Below are positions 1 to 12,600 of a stretch of DNA of 64,000 nucleotides, one piece after another. The notes below the pieces were generated by a model that made no database searches, was not told where the DNA came from, and saw only the letters and a program-made list of their open reading frames with translations. Position numbers and translations under genes: made by a program. The stretch is from Ziziphus jujuba (Eukaryota > Streptophyta > Magnoliopsida > Rosales > Rhamnaceae). The DNA is taken from positions 4,786,501 through 4,850,500 of the forward strand of contig NC_083381.1 in assembly GCF_031755915.1 (NCBI RefSeq). Reading direction: 5' to 3'. Positions within the stretch are counted from its first letter, which is position 1, and every line of letters starts with the position of its first letter.

Positions 1-1625
1 TACCCATTTGGGGATTACCCGAATAAAATATTAATATTTGTGGTTTGGTACTGTGGATGTTTTAGGTGCACGTGCGAGTAGCGGAGTCGATCCTGTGGAG
101 GATCTTGATTGAGATACGTGCACAAGGTGAGTGACCCACCTTCAAATTAATTTTGGGGAATTTAATTGGTGAATATATTATGTGTGATTTAAATATTTGA
201 AAATTAATTTCTATGTGCCAAATATTTATTGGATTTATTGTGGAATTATTTATGAATTTATTGGATTTAAGAAAAGGTGCATTTTACAAATTTATGTGAA
301 ATTATTTTATGGATCTGAGGATTTTGAAATTGGTGTGGTTTTAATGGTAAATTGGGCACGATTTGATTTTCAAATATTTCAAGGAAAATATTTGGTTATG
401 TTGGTGATTTCAATTTTTATTAAATATGCCCATGGAATATTATGAGATTTGATTATGATATTTCGAGAAATTAATTATGCTTGGAAAAATATGGATATTT
501 GAATTGATGGATTTGGAAGTTGGTGGATTTGAAAATCATGGAATTTATGGCATTGATTATAAAGAAATTGTGGAGAATTTCCCGGTTCAAACGGATGGAT
601 TATGCCCGCTATGCTTATGAAAAATGTGAAATTTGTTTTATGATTTAAATTTATGGATTTTATGATTTTTAGATGCACCGTGCACGTACTGGTGTTCTGA
701 TTATGTGATATGGATATTGTGCACACGGATATGATTAGCGCGCAGGTGGGTGTGAGTAGCGCGCGGTTGATATTATGAGGGTGTCCTGTGGATGCCATCG
801 GAGAGGGTGGCCACCCCCCTTTGGCCGGGACACCAGGTTAGCAGCGGCGCAGTGGGACGCCACGCGACCGTATGCCGGTTTCTCTCTATAACCTCCTGTC
901 TGGCAGTACCTCGGGACGCTGGGTACTCTGGCACCACTGGTATATAGTGAGTGCATCAAATGATTTTCAGAACTGTGTTTTAAAAATAAAATGTTTTGAA
1001 ACTGTATTGGAATTAAAAATATAATTATTATTGTTTCTGATATTTAATTGATGTCTTGGTTTTCGGGGATTACGATCAAGGGTTTTGTGAAAAGGTTTTA
1101 AAAGGGGAACCTTTCCAACTGAGAGAACTGTAAGGGTTTTGAGAGAAAATATTAATTCCAAATAATTATTTATTATATACCTATTACCGTGGTATTATAT
1201 TATATAGTAGTAGGGTCGCTCACTGAGATGATTAGCATCTCACACTCTTAAATTCCGTTCCTCTAGGTACCAGGTTGTCGGTGTTCATTCGGAGCGGACT
1301 CGATCTTCCTCGCTGTTTTACTTCGTGAAGTACCCTGTTCTTCTTTTATTGCAGTTGTACTATTTCTTTCACTCTTGTTGTATTTATTATGCACTGGATT
1401 ACTGTATTTTTATTTTGAAGTGCTAAAATTTGTGGAATCAATTTGTAGTTTGTGGGAGGAATAAGGGGATGTTTTTAGAAGTGCGGTTTCAGTGCAGGTA
1501 ATTTGTGGTAAGTAAATCCCTTAGGGGAGGCTCTGTCGGATTTTCCGTTGGAGGGTCCGGTAGGGTTTCCCTGGGATCAGGGCTGTCTAGGGTTCCGGGG
1601 AAGGAATTCTGGACGGGTCCTGACA
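1..1625 (+). mobile_element. LTR-X copy A, 3' part of a large LTR
   Basis: This stretch aligns end to end with 5731-7405, the 3' part of the complete LTR-X copy B, and ends with the same terminus (GGGTCCTGACA). Its left part lies outside the window. It holds a short minisatellite at about 725-770 (units like TGATTAGCGCGCAGGTGGG). Its right end abuts a copia gag pseudogene in mid zinc-knuckle region, so the LTR inserted into that gag. No coding potential was recognised; the small open frames here are incidental. The target duplication cannot be checked because the left end is missing. Confidence 0.8.
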
Positions 1626-2455
1626 TTTTTGCAAATAAAGCAATGTGATTTAGAATTACCCTGAAAGTTCCTTTCTTCATTATTGTTTCTTCCTCTTCTG
1701 TCTTGGACTTGAATATCTAGACAATCCTCCTTTTTTAAATGAACTGCCTATTAAGGTGGAGTTTCTTGTTGAAGTTGTAGAATTCTTGTTTGAAATGTTG
1801 CAATGTGATTTGAATGCTTGCTTCACAGGTTAAGTAGAAAACCTACTCATCCTTTTTTCGTGTGCTTCGAGAGGACCACATAACTGATCCAAAGGATAAG
1901 TTTTTAAATCTTTGGGTTCATCTATAGCTACAACCACATGCCCAAATTTTGCTGGCAAACATCTTAATATTTTTTCCTCAATTTGTTTATCAACGATGGT
2001 ATTTCCATAACTTCTAATTTAGTTAATAATTCCAGAAACTCTTGAAGAAAAATCTTCGATAGGTTCACTGTCTTTCACTGCTAAATTATCAAATTCTCCC
2101 CAAATAGTTTAAAGTTTGATGGAGATTACCTTTTCATAGCCTCTGAATTGTTGCTTTTGAGTTTCCCAAGCAGCTTTTGTTTTAGCTGCATTTGATATTT
2201 TAAGGAAGATTGTGTTGCTTACACCTTGTTGGATGAAAAGCAATGCACATGCATCTCTTCGAATATTTTGTTTGTACTCCTTGGCTTTTGCCACCCATGA
2301 CTTTCAAGCTCATTAAGCCTACATCAATTCTGTCCCACAAATCTTGTGAGATAAAACATGTTCTCATTTGAATATACCAAAATTCATAATTCTCACTTGT
2401 GGAGATGGGAATTAGATCTTGGGCATAATTAAACATGGAAGTACTGGCTTTCATG
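1626..2455 (-). pseudogene. Ty1-copia gag remnant (UBN2-type)
   Basis: On the minus strand from about 2454 the frames read like a copia Gag N-terminus: MKASTSMFNYAQDLIPI, then NYEFWYIQMRTCFISQDLW. After a frameshift near 2290 come YKQNIRRDACALLFIQQG and AAWETQKQQFRGYEKV, and further down a Lys/Arg-rich tail approaching a zinc knuckle (SKSHCFICKK, near 1630-1660). Several stops and frame changes make it non-functional. It is cut at 1625 by LTR-X copy A; pol is not in the window. The family assignment rests on recognising conserved Gag wording. Confidence 0.8.
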
Positions 2456-2479
2456 GGTATGATGGAGAGGTTAAAACCA

Positions 2480-2493
2480 AACAGTTGATACCA
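2480..2493 (-). promoter_or_regulatory. Primer binding site of the copia remnant
   Basis: Read on the minus strand this is TGGTATCAACTGTT, placed five bases after the LTR end CCCAACA. The first eight bases match the usual plant copia site complementary to initiator tRNA-Met (TGGTATCAGAGC). It lies between the LTR and the gag remnant, as expected for a 5' LTR. Confidence 0.7.
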
Positions 2494-2497
2494 AATT

Positions 2498-2905
2498 TGT
2501 TGGGTAATTAGGACACTTGAGTATTTAACGCTATAAGAAATTAGAGAACTAGTAGACTTGAGTATTTATTACCATAAGAAATGAGAGACCTTTTCTGAAG
2601 AAAAAAAAGAAGACAATTTTTCTAAAATTGACACAGGAAGACCGAGATTTTATATGCAAGAGAAGAGAAGGAAGGGAGAATATAGCTAGTGCTTTGTAAT
2701 TAAGCTTCTCGGCTTGCTATTGATGATGACCTCATGGGTCTATTTATACAATTTGGACGCCCATGCTGTCTTGATTCTAGTTTATGTCTATACTATTCAT
2801 GTTTTACATGCTACTATTTTAAAATTGCCTGCAACTATTCATAAATGACATTCAACTATTGCAAGTGTGGAGGTAAATGTTGAGGTCTCTAGTCTTCCAT
2901 GTCAC
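2498..2905 (-). mobile_element. Copia 5' LTR (minus orientation)
   Basis: The LTR is bounded on the gag side by TGTTGGG (read on plus) and on the far side by an approximate CA end near 2905. In its own orientation it has a TATA-like box (TGTATAAATA, 2741-2750). It belongs with the gag remnant at 1626-2455. The outer boundary is uncertain by about 15 bp because no partner LTR is in the window. Confidence 0.65.
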
Positions 2906-3038
2906 ACCTCCATGTATGGCTGCGGGTCCCACCAAGTTCTATTACAAATCATATTTTTTAAGAAAGGAAAAGCTTTACTGTAGGATACGAATAGAAGAAA
3001 AGAATGGGGTGCAAAATAAATCATAGCGTAAATGACAC
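2906..3038. other. Spacer, no gene seen
   Basis: Short non-coding spacer between the copia LTR and the TRIM-like element. The last five bases (gacac, 3034-3038) form one half of that element's target duplication. Confidence 0.5.
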
Positions 3039-3578
3039 TGCTTGTACCACTATTTTCGACAAAATAAAAAATATAATTGAGATGATGCAATACAAAATGT
3101 AGATATATAGCATTTAGTATCATCTAGATATTTTATTTATTTAATTTTTATCTTTGTCTAGATTAGATTAGGATTATCAAATAATTTTATTATAATCTAG
3201 TTTTTTGATGGGATATTTATTTCAATAAAGTTCTGATTTGGATCTATATATAAAAGTTCCTGCAGAAGACAGAAGATATCTCTCAACACTACACAAGAAA
3301 CCTAGAAACCTTTTCAGAATGTCTATTCAGCTTTAGTCCAAGACTAGTTTTATTCAATTTCATATCAAAATACTTTATTTTTAATGTCAAAAATCCCTTA
3401 AGATTTTTTAGTTCTCTATTTTTAAATACAATTGCCTGATTAAATTATATTCCTGCACATTTTTATTCTTCTACTTTGCTTTTATTTTTGTTGCATTTCT
3501 ATTCTATTTTATTTTTATCATGCCCACATTTTCCTTTACAGAGGCTACAATATTTTTTATTAATTTTTTTAATCAACA
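3039..3578 (+). repeat. TRIM-like element 5' LTR
   Basis: The uninterrupted LTR, about 540 bp, TG...CA ends. It preserves the empty form of the site into which LTR-X inserted in the partner LTR: TCAGAATGTCTATTCAGCTT at about 3315-3334 corresponds to the sequences flanking 4450-7405. Confidence 0.75.
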
Positions 3579-4174
3579 TGTTTTGTGGCATGCCCCGGTG
3601 GGACATTTCGGTTACGCGAGAGTATTAACCAGTTGCGTCAAACTCTTAATCGATGTAAATTATGGTGGCAGTAGTTATGTGCTGAATGTGGATGGCCTAT
3701 TGAGTGTGAATGGCCTTCTGGCTGTATAACCTGATATTGTATGTGATTTGCCAGATGGACGTGAGCGGTGTGATGACCATGGACGTGAACATGATGAGCA
3801 CGACCGGCCAATAACCCTCAAGGATGATGGAAGTGAACACGAACGTCTAATGGGTGTGATGGGTATGATCAACTTGATGAGTATGATGACTGTAATCAAC
3901 CTGATGAACGTGATCATGAGCATAAAGTTGAACATGAACCTAAGGATTCACTATCCCATCATGGTGATGAGCAAGCTACTGACTCCCTTGCAGGATGTTT
4001 TGGTTGGGGGTAAGTAGTCAAAGGTAAAGGCCAAAATTATGGTCAAGATGAAAATAAGATGATCGTAAAGGCTGACCCCATCACTTCTTCAGAATTGATG
4101 GGATATGATAGATGGTCTGATGTCATCTACATGTTTCATCAAATTATTCAAATTTGATCAAACGTGAAGAGAAA

Positions 4175-7100
4175 TGTTTGTATCACTACCATCGACAGAA
4201 TAAAGAATATGTTGAGATAATGTAATACAAGATGAGATAGTATTTAGTATCATATAGATAATTTATTTATTTAATTTTTATCATTATCTCGATTAGATTA
4301 TCAGTTTTTTATTTTTATCATTATTATCTAGCTATTTGATAGGATATTTATTTCAATAATGATTCTGACGGGCTCTATATAAAGGGTCTTACAAAAGACA
4401 AAAGATATTTCTCAATACTACACAAGACCCTTTTCAGAATGTCTGTCCATGTAACACCCCGTCCCGAACCATGTCGGAATTTTTGCACGTTGATCGAGGT
4501 TGACTGTTGACTTTGACCGTTGACCGTTGATCGAAGGGGTCAAAAGTTGACTTTTTGCTCCAGTTGGAATTTTGAGTTGACTAGGGTACCGTGGCGAAGT
4601 GCATGACGCCCTGAGTTCGTAGACTAGTAGCACGTCGAAAACGGAGCTACGGTTTGAAAGTTATGGGCAAAACAAGTTGAAGTTCAAACTGTCCAAAAGG
4701 TGCCGGAGTTGACTTTTTCTTGCGATGTAATTTTGTGTTGACTCTTGTATGGTTGTAAAGTACTCGTCGATACGAGTTCATAGACTAGCGGCACGCTTAA
4801 ATCGGACGTTTGGTTAAAAAGTTATGCACGTTTGAAATTCGCCGGATACCGTATTATTTTAATATATTTGGCTTAAGTGAACAGTGTCCCACAGGGGTTT
4901 TTATTTGATAAAATTCTCGGGGAAGAGAGAGAAAGAGAGAGAGGAGAGAGAAAGAGAGAGAGAGCGTCCGCCGGCCACCGGAGATTTTCAAATTTTCCGG
5001 CCGAGTTACTGCACACGCGCCGGCCAGCAAGGTTGCCCTCCTCATTTCCGGCAAAACATCCAATTTTCACGGCGAACGGCCGCCGGACGCGCCCGGATCG
5101 GACGTCCGAAGATCGGCGGCGAGTTTTTCCCCTCCACCGCCGGCCACCGCAAATCGACCCACTTCCGGCCATTTTCCGGCCACATGCGCCGTACACCCAT
5201 CATCCTCTCCTCAAGTCCGGCCGACCCACCAAAAATCACGGCCATCGGACCACCGACGCGCCGGGATCGGAGCGTTTTCCGGCGAGGGGCCGGAAATCTT
5301 CAAACGGTGATTTCTCCGCCGTCCGGCCTCCGTTTTGCTCACCGCCGGTCCCGTTGGGTTTCTCTCCTCACGATCTACAAATCTGCAAAATTTCACGACC
5401 AACGGCCACCACACGCGTCGCCGCCGGCGACGGTTGCCGGTGACCGCGGCGGCTCGCCGGAAAGTACTGTTCCGGCGAGTACCCAGTTTTCCGGCCGGCT
5501 CCAGTCCGCTGTGTTCGACCTCCTGAACTCGAATCCGACATCCGTTTCCGCCAATTCGCGATGGTTTGGGAGAATTGTGGAGCCGAAACCCGAAAAGCTT
5601 CCCGATGAAATTCCGACCCCGTCGGGTACGATCCTTGGAAATTGAGACCGAATCTGTGATCAGCATCACTCGAGCTTCGATTCGGTATATAACTCGTAAA
5701 TTCTAGATATCGTTTGGTGTTCGCTCCCCGGGTACCCATTTGGGAATTACCCGAATAAAATATTAATTTATTTGACTGTCTGTGAATTTTGTTCTAGGAG
5801 CACCAGTGAGTCGTAGAATTGATCCCGTAGTGGATCGTGGGTTAATTGAGTGCTCCAGGTGAGTGACCCACCTTCAAATAAATTTGGGAATTTAATTGGT
5901 GAATATATTATGTGTGATTTAAATATTTGGAATTTAATTTCTATGTGCCAAATATTTATTTGATTTATTATGGATTTATTGGTGAATTTATTGGATTTAA
6001 GAAAAACGTGCATTTTACAAATTATGCCATGTGAAATTATTTTATGGGTTTGAGGATTTTGAAATTCTTGTGGTTTTAATATTAAATTGGGCATGATTTG
6101 ATTTTCAGATATTTCAAGGAAAATATTTGGTTATGTTGGTGACTTCAATTTTTATAAAATATGCCCATGGAATATTATGAGATTTGATTATTATATTTCG
6201 AGAATTATTTATGCTATTGGGAAAATGTGATTATTTGAATTGGTGGATGTGGGAGTTGGTGGATTTGAAAATCATGGAATTTATGGTATTGATTATAAAG
6301 AAATTACGGAGGAATTTCGGGTTCAAGCGGATGGACTATACCCGCTGTGTTTATGCAAAATGAGAGTTTTGATTTATAAATTAAATTTGTGGATTTTATG
6401 ATTTTTAGATGCACCGTGCACGTACTGGTGTTCTGTTTATATGTGATATGGTTAGTGTGCACACGGTTATGATTAGCGCGCAGATGGGTGTGATTAGCGC
6501 ACAGGTGATGTGAGTAGCGCGCAGGTGGGTGTGATTAGCGCGCGGTTGATATTATGAGGTTGTCCTGTGGTTGCCATCGGATGAGGGTAGGCCACCCCCC
6601 ATGGCCGGGACACCAGGTTAGCAGCGGCGCAGTGGGACGCCACGCGACCGTATGCCGGTTTCTTTCTATAACCTCCTGTCTTGCGGTACCTTGGGACGCT
6701 GGGTACTGTTGGCGCCACTGGTATATAATAGGTGCATCAAATGATTTTCAGAACTGTGTTTTAAAAACAAAATGTTTGGAAACTGTATTGGAATTAAAAA
6801 TATAATTATTACTTTTCTGGTATTTATTTGATGTCTTGGTTTTCGGGAATTACGAACAAGGGTTTTGTGAAAAGGTTTTAAAAGGGGAACTTTTCCAACT
6901 GAGAGAATTGTAAGGGTTTTGAGAGAAATTATTATTTCCAATTAATTATTATCTATCTATTGTATTATCGTGGTATTATTGTATAGTAGATAGGGTCACT
7001 TACTGAGATGATTAGCATCTCACACTCTTAAATTCCGTTCCTCTAGGTGCCAGGTTGTCGGTGTTTATTCGGAGCGGACTCAACCTTCCTCGCTGTTTTA

Positions 7101-7684
7101 GTTCGTGCAGTATCCTGTTCTTCTTTTCTTGCAATTGTAATATTTCTTTCACTCTTGTTGTAGTTATTTCGCACTGGATTACTGTATTATTTTGAAGTGC
7201 TGAAATTTGTGGGAATCAATTTGTAGTTTGTGGGAGGAATAAGGGGATGTTTTTAGAAGTGTGCTTTCAGTGCAGGTAAATTTGTGGTAAGTAAATCCCT
7301 TAGGGGAGGCTCTGCTGGATTTTCCGTTGAAGGGTCCGGTAGGGTTTCCCTAGGATCAAAGCTTGTTTAGGGTTCCGGGGAAGAGATTCTGTACGGGTCC
7401 TGACAGTCCAGCTTTAGTCCAAAATTAATATTATTCAATTTCATTGTTCTTTTATTGTTCTAAATATTTTATTTTTAATGTTAAGAACCGTTTAAGATTC
7501 TTAAAATCTTTTAGTTCTCTGTTCTTAGATATAATTGCCTGATTAAATTATATTCCTGTGCATATTTTTATTTCTTCTATTTTGCTTTTATTTTTGTTGC
7601 ATTTCTATTCTATTTTATTTTTGGCACGCCTGCATTTTCCTTTACAGAGAATACAACATTTTTGATTAATTCTTTTAATCAACA
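4175..7684 (+). repeat. TRIM-like element 3' LTR, interrupted
   Basis: The two pieces, 4175-4449 and 7406-7684, align in order with the 5' LTR. Between them lies a complete LTR-X flanked by the direct repeat gtcca. Confidence 0.75.
4450..7405 (+). mobile_element. LTR-X copy B, complete solo LTR (2956 bp)
   Basis: Starts TGTAACACCCCGTCCC and ends GGGTCCTGACA, flanked by perfect 5-bp direct repeats gtcca (4445-4449 and 7406-7410). No internal domain or second LTR is attached, so it is a solo LTR. The first third includes a GC-rich block (about 4930-5650, many CCGG) with incidental long open frames. A minisatellite of about four 20-bp units lies near 6465-6545. A very large TG...CA LTR beginning TGTAACACCCC recalls Tekay/Del chromoviruses; that assignment is inference. 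Confidence 0.85.
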
Positions 7685-7689
7685 AACAC

Positions 7690-8089
7690 CTATCATTTTT
7701 CTAGCTATTATTTGGAAAGAATTGAAAATTACTCTGTATGTAAAATAAATCGGTTGTTCTAGAACCAATGAACTTTTTTTTTTTTTCCCTTGTTTCTAAT
7801 ATTATAAATGAGAGTTGTGTTATCCAAGTTGAGCTTGAATTAAAGGACTAAGACTAAGTTGAGCTTAAAGGACTAAGACTAGTTCTCACCTTTTGTCTTT
7901 CCTTTCAAACAGAATAATACATTGAAATAACAAATGAAAAAAACTGCGTGCAGAAAACATCATATGCTGTTCATAGTTGTGCACCTAACCTCTACATATG
8001 TATGTATTATAACATTTGTGGTTTGATTTTCATTATATATACAAACTGAAGCTCAGAAACTGCTGTTTTTCCTTCAGTATCTGATAAAC
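7690..8089. other. Intergenic, nothing recognised
   Basis: AT-rich sequence with a T run near 7770 and a short local duplication (GGACTAAGACTA, about 7845-7880). No coding signal was seen until the TIR relic. Confidence 0.5.
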
Positions 8090-8207
8090 ATGGATGGAAA
8101 CATGATGTTCTCTTGAGTTTTAGAGGTGAAGATTCTGGTAACTCATCACAGACAAGTCATTTTCATCTTGTTTTATGCACTCAAGGATGACACTGACGGT
8201 CCTTAAA

Positions 8208-8239
<32 letters not shown>

Positions 8240-8391
8240 AAACATTCTACCAGAACTTCTCGAGTCAAACATACTCGCAAGTCTCAACAAGCTTTGCATC
8301 TTCCACGTGCTGTCTGGATGAACTTGATCAAATCCTCGAGTGTAAAGCATCCAAAGCACATATTGTTTTGCCAATCTTCTTTGAAAGTAAA
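8090..8391 (+). pseudogene. TIR-domain relic of a TIR-NB-LRR resistance gene
   Basis: From 8090 the frame reads WKHDVLLSFRGEDSGNSS, the TIR-1 motif (family form: DVFLSFRGEDTR). It continues SHFHLVLCTQG and breaks at a stop. After an A-rich insertion (about 8200-8240), 8275-8391 reads SFASSTCCLDELDQILE then KASKAHIVLPIFF, the TIR-2/TIR-3 region, followed by a stop. No NB-ARC or LRR follows, so this is a truncated, interrupted fragment. TIR-NLRs are typical of eudicots, which supports the organism call. Confidence 0.8.
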
Positions 8392-9580
8392 TAGTTCAAA
8401 GCAAAATTTGGGGATTCAATGGCGAGAAATGAGAAATTCAAGATAATGTCAATACGAAGAAAATGCCAACTTATCTGTGTGGTACTTCTGTCTTTCTAGT
8501 TTGAGTTATATATGTAGTTATATACCTTTATGTTTCTCTTCTGAACATTAGCTAATAGTTAAATGTACATAGTTATTGTTTTAAAGAGATCAAATAATTT
8601 TGTTGTCTACCAATATCATTGTGATGTAACATCATACAGAACTAAACTATGGTGATTTCTTTCACAAAGATTACTCCAAAATGCAAACATTTCAGGAAAA
8701 CTTGAGAATAGATAAGATATCAGTAATAATAGATAATGGAAATAAACAGAATGATTTCCGACATTGCTATAATTAAGGAAGCCGATCTTATTTTCAGACA
8801 TTATGCTAACTCATTGTTGCAGTTCCATAAGATCGCAGAAAAAGTTTTAGATACTGAAAAATAGGATTGTCAACGATGAAGAGAATATCAATTGCAGATG
8901 TAAATGTTCAAGAAGTGGCATTGGGGATCAAAATTAAAAAGTAACTAACATTCATATCAATGACTTTCCAAATTTGAAACCCTTTATATATATATATATA
9001 TATATATAAACAAATTTGAAACTTAATTATGCAAAAATCAATATAATATATATATATATATATATTCTGAAAAGAACAACAGAAACAGAAAAAACTTTCA
9101 CATAGTTTTAAACTAAGTACATATCAGAATATCCAATCCCTCTTTCAAAATGAATACCAGCTCCCCTACCATGCAGTATGCACTTGAACCAGCAGCTCCA
9201 GTTGGACTCCACGTTGATGCTGTAATGTCATTGAATGATTGATGTGCCGAGCTTGGTCTGTTTTCTTTTACACAATTTACGAGTTTTTATACCAAATTTC
9301 TAAAAGTAATGGTTGCAAGTATTGCATCCAAATTCGACCACAAAGCTTGAGATACTTTTCTATCCAACATATATAATGCTCTTCAACTTCCACTTTTTCG
9401 AAAATTTGAATCAAGGAGAGTAACCAGAAACAGAAAGAAAACCCTGAATGCGAGAATCAAATATTTAGAATCCCAACATTCTAATTTCTCATCCAACAGC
9501 AAAAATGGGCTAGATCATGAAGAGAAATAAATGAATAAATTAAATAGTAATTTGCTATGGAACAGATATTTCCTCCTCTC
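8392..9580. other. Intergenic, no gene recognised
   Basis: AT-rich, with two TA microsatellites (about 8980-9008 and 9044-9064). A short open stretch on the minus strand near 9130-9260 was not recognised. The end of this interval approaches the lipoyl synthase 3' UTR. Confidence 0.5.
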
Positions 9581-9683
9581 AGAGCAAAAATTTCAGACCC
9601 TACAATGCTTTAGGGCCATTTATGCAATTACTTGGCCTGACTTCAGCTTCTTATGGAATTGAATTATCATCATTTTGCCACAG

Positions 9684-12600
9684 TTAGGATTTGACAGCAG
9701 TTTGGTTAGCCCTGTCCTTAACAATGGTCTGAACGAAGAGCTCCCCTGCCCTATATGATGATCGAACCTGGAACATTAAACATATTTTAAAAGACTTTCA
9801 TGAATGGATAATTGTATCTGGAAACAGCTATTATGAAGAGAAACATCAACAAACCAAAGATGAAATAATAGAAAAAAGCTTCACCAAGTGACACGAACAC
9901 TAATTACCCCAAAAAAAAAAAAAAAAAACAAAACAAAAAAACAAAAAAAAAAGTGACATGAACACTGGTAGGTATACGCAAAGCTATGCTATCCATCAAG
10001 TAAAACTATTCACCAGTTGTGGTCCAAAAATGGTCTACGTTTGTTTCATGATAAAAAGTATCATAATCAACTATAATAATCCATGCTCGCCTTAGATCGA
10101 TTTGCATTGAAGAAAGGATATAAAAAGATAATCATTTTCATCAAGAACAGTAATAGTGACAAAGATCTTACCAATGGCCCACTGGCAACATAGCGGAATC
10201 CTATAGACTCCCCATATTCCTTCCAAAAAGCAAACTTCTCTGGGGTAACATATTCCTTGACAGTCAAGTGCAATGGAGTTGGCTGAAAAATTTACCCAAT
10301 TTTAATTCAACAACTTCATCATTAACGATGGACTAAAGCAAATGTCCATTTTTTTCATAACACAACTACCATGGCCTAAAGATCAGAAACAGCTATAAAA
10401 CACAGCCATCAGAGGACACAAGAGGTTACATTGCAAAAATCCAAATGTGAGTTAAATAGTTGCTTTATGCAAGAATTACTCTACACTAATAACAAGAAAT
10501 TTTGATTATTAACAAACCTGTAAATATTGACCAAGCGTTAATATATCAACATCTATGGCCCTTAAATCAGCAAAAGCCTCCTTTAACTCATCATCTGACT
10601 CTCCAAGACCCAGCATTATGGAAGATTTTGTTACCATACTCTTCTTGCTGATCTTTGCGTGTTTTAGAACAGATAAGCTCTGCTCATACCTAATTATTAA
10701 ATGGAATATAAAATCAAAACTAGCATTGCAAATAAGACTTCACAGAGAACTAAATAATCTTTAAAAACAGATGTCTGGCTATAACAACTAAGACAAGCTA
10801 ATGAATAAGACAAACCTGTCTAGGAGTTTATCCTAAAAGACAAGCAGAAAAAAGCCTATAATGCTCAAGAGTCTCTCTACATCTAACCTTTCTCCCCCTA
10901 AATTCTTGGCATTTTTCTTAAACTCCAAATGTAACCAGCCCAGTTAATTGAGAATTTTGTGCATTATTAATCCCAGAAAAGATTTCCTTCTCTGGATGTA
11001 TAAAAAAATCCAATTGAATGGTTGGTGGAGGAGCATGCAATTTATATACATATCATATACCCCTAACCCAATAATTTGCATTCACATTCACAAGTTTCAA
11101 TTGCACAACATTGAAATAGCAGAACCATCTCTAAAATCAATTTAGGTAACCTATACTTTTATTTTCCATTTTGCTTCAATAAGAAATTCTGAATTTGATA
11201 ATCAGAACCTAAATTCGAGGGAAAAAAGAGAATGCAGAAACAAAATAGTAAAAAAATATTCCATTACCAGGCAAAAGTATCGGGCTTCAAATAAGAAAAA
11301 TGAATAGGATAAATCTACAAACTCAGTACTTATTTAAATGTGCAAGAGCGTGTTTTGTACTGCTCTAGCTCTTGAACATCCCAGCACCTCCCACCCACAC
11401 CCCACCTCCATAACACCCTCCAGCTGGGGCCAGCATGTAGACCCAATTTGAATTCATCACAATTACACTCTTTCTTACCTATATCTCTATAAAACCATCA
11501 AACCCCTTTCTCCTAGCTAAACAACACAACTGAAAACCAGCCAAACCAATAAGTTGTAATAGCTTCTGAAAATGGCATAATACCCAAAAAAAATTGACAA
11601 AAATTTTACTTTTAGAATGTCAAAACAACACAGAAAATACAGGTTTTACATTTCCAATGATATCTTTCAAGATCACATATCTCCAAAACCAAGACATGAT
11701 TAAATCATGTATGCTCATGTATGCTGGGTGTTAAAATTGGCAACTCGAACAGAGTCACTTAAATAAAATTCTAAAACCATCAAAAATTCAGGGCGTGGTG
11801 CAAGTCTATAGAAAAATCAGCCAAAATTGGAAATATCAGTTTGAAATATAGATGTGAACTAACATATTGCCTGGCATTACACAAGTAAAAATTAAGAAGC
11901 CATTGCAAATAAAGCCAATTGAGAGTGATAAAAAAATCATATAAACAGTAGATGTTGGATAATCTAAATCCAGACAAGTATTTAAGTATCTTCAAACATA
12001 TTTTTGGCTCACATAAATTAGTAACTTTTCACTTATGACAAGTTTCCAAACCAAATAATCAGCAAATAAACCAAGCATACTACGGAAATCAGTTTAAAAA
12101 ATAAAAAAAAAATAAAAAATTCAGTATGGTAGCTCACCCGGCTCGAGGGTCTCGAACAATTCGTTGAAGCCGTTTCACAGTCTCAATGTTGTGTGCAAAA
12201 ACATCTAATCCCGAGTGCACCAAAACATCTACAGCATTCAAGTCACCCCGAAAGTCAGAAGTTAAACACTCAACCATAATTTCCGGCTTAAGTTCCTGCA
12301 AAAATTAGTTGTTTAACCACTAAATCAGTGCCCTCAGCTCAACATCTTGTGCACTAATACTGGAATACCAACAACGATCAAAGAAACAGCAAGCAACTAA
12401 ATACTATCTAGACATAGATATAGAGACCTTCAGAGCTTTCACAGTCTGGGCAAAATGTCCACTTCCACCATCAGATAGGTCATCACGATCTACACTTGTC
12501 AGAACAATATAATCCACACTGCAAAAAACGCAAAGAAAAATAATTGTTGATGGCAATAATACAACGAAGGAATTATACGGCTTAACTTATAAACGCATTC

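Larger units (their letters stand above)
3039..7684 (+). mobile_element. TRIM-like non-autonomous LTR element, split by LTR-X
   Basis: Two direct repeats of about 540 bp, 3039-3578 and 4175-7684 (the latter minus the inserted LTR-X at 4450-7405), flank about 600 bp of internal sequence. The LTRs start TGCTTGTACCAC and TGTTTGTATCAC and both end AATCAACA. The flanks are gacac (3034-3038) and aacac (7685-7689), a 5-bp duplication with one mismatch. A purine tract (GAAGAGAAA) precedes the second LTR. A TGG-starting sequence follows the first LTR (TGGCATGCCCCGG, about 3587) and may be the primer site; the tRNA is not assigned. No retroviral domains fit, so the element is non-autonomous. Confidence 0.8.

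Noticed and set aside
4877..5739. Several overlapping long open frames (up to 253 codons) on both strands
   Set aside because: They lie in the GC-rich block of the solo LTR-X. Frames on both strands are open because stop codons are rare there, and none reads like a known protein.
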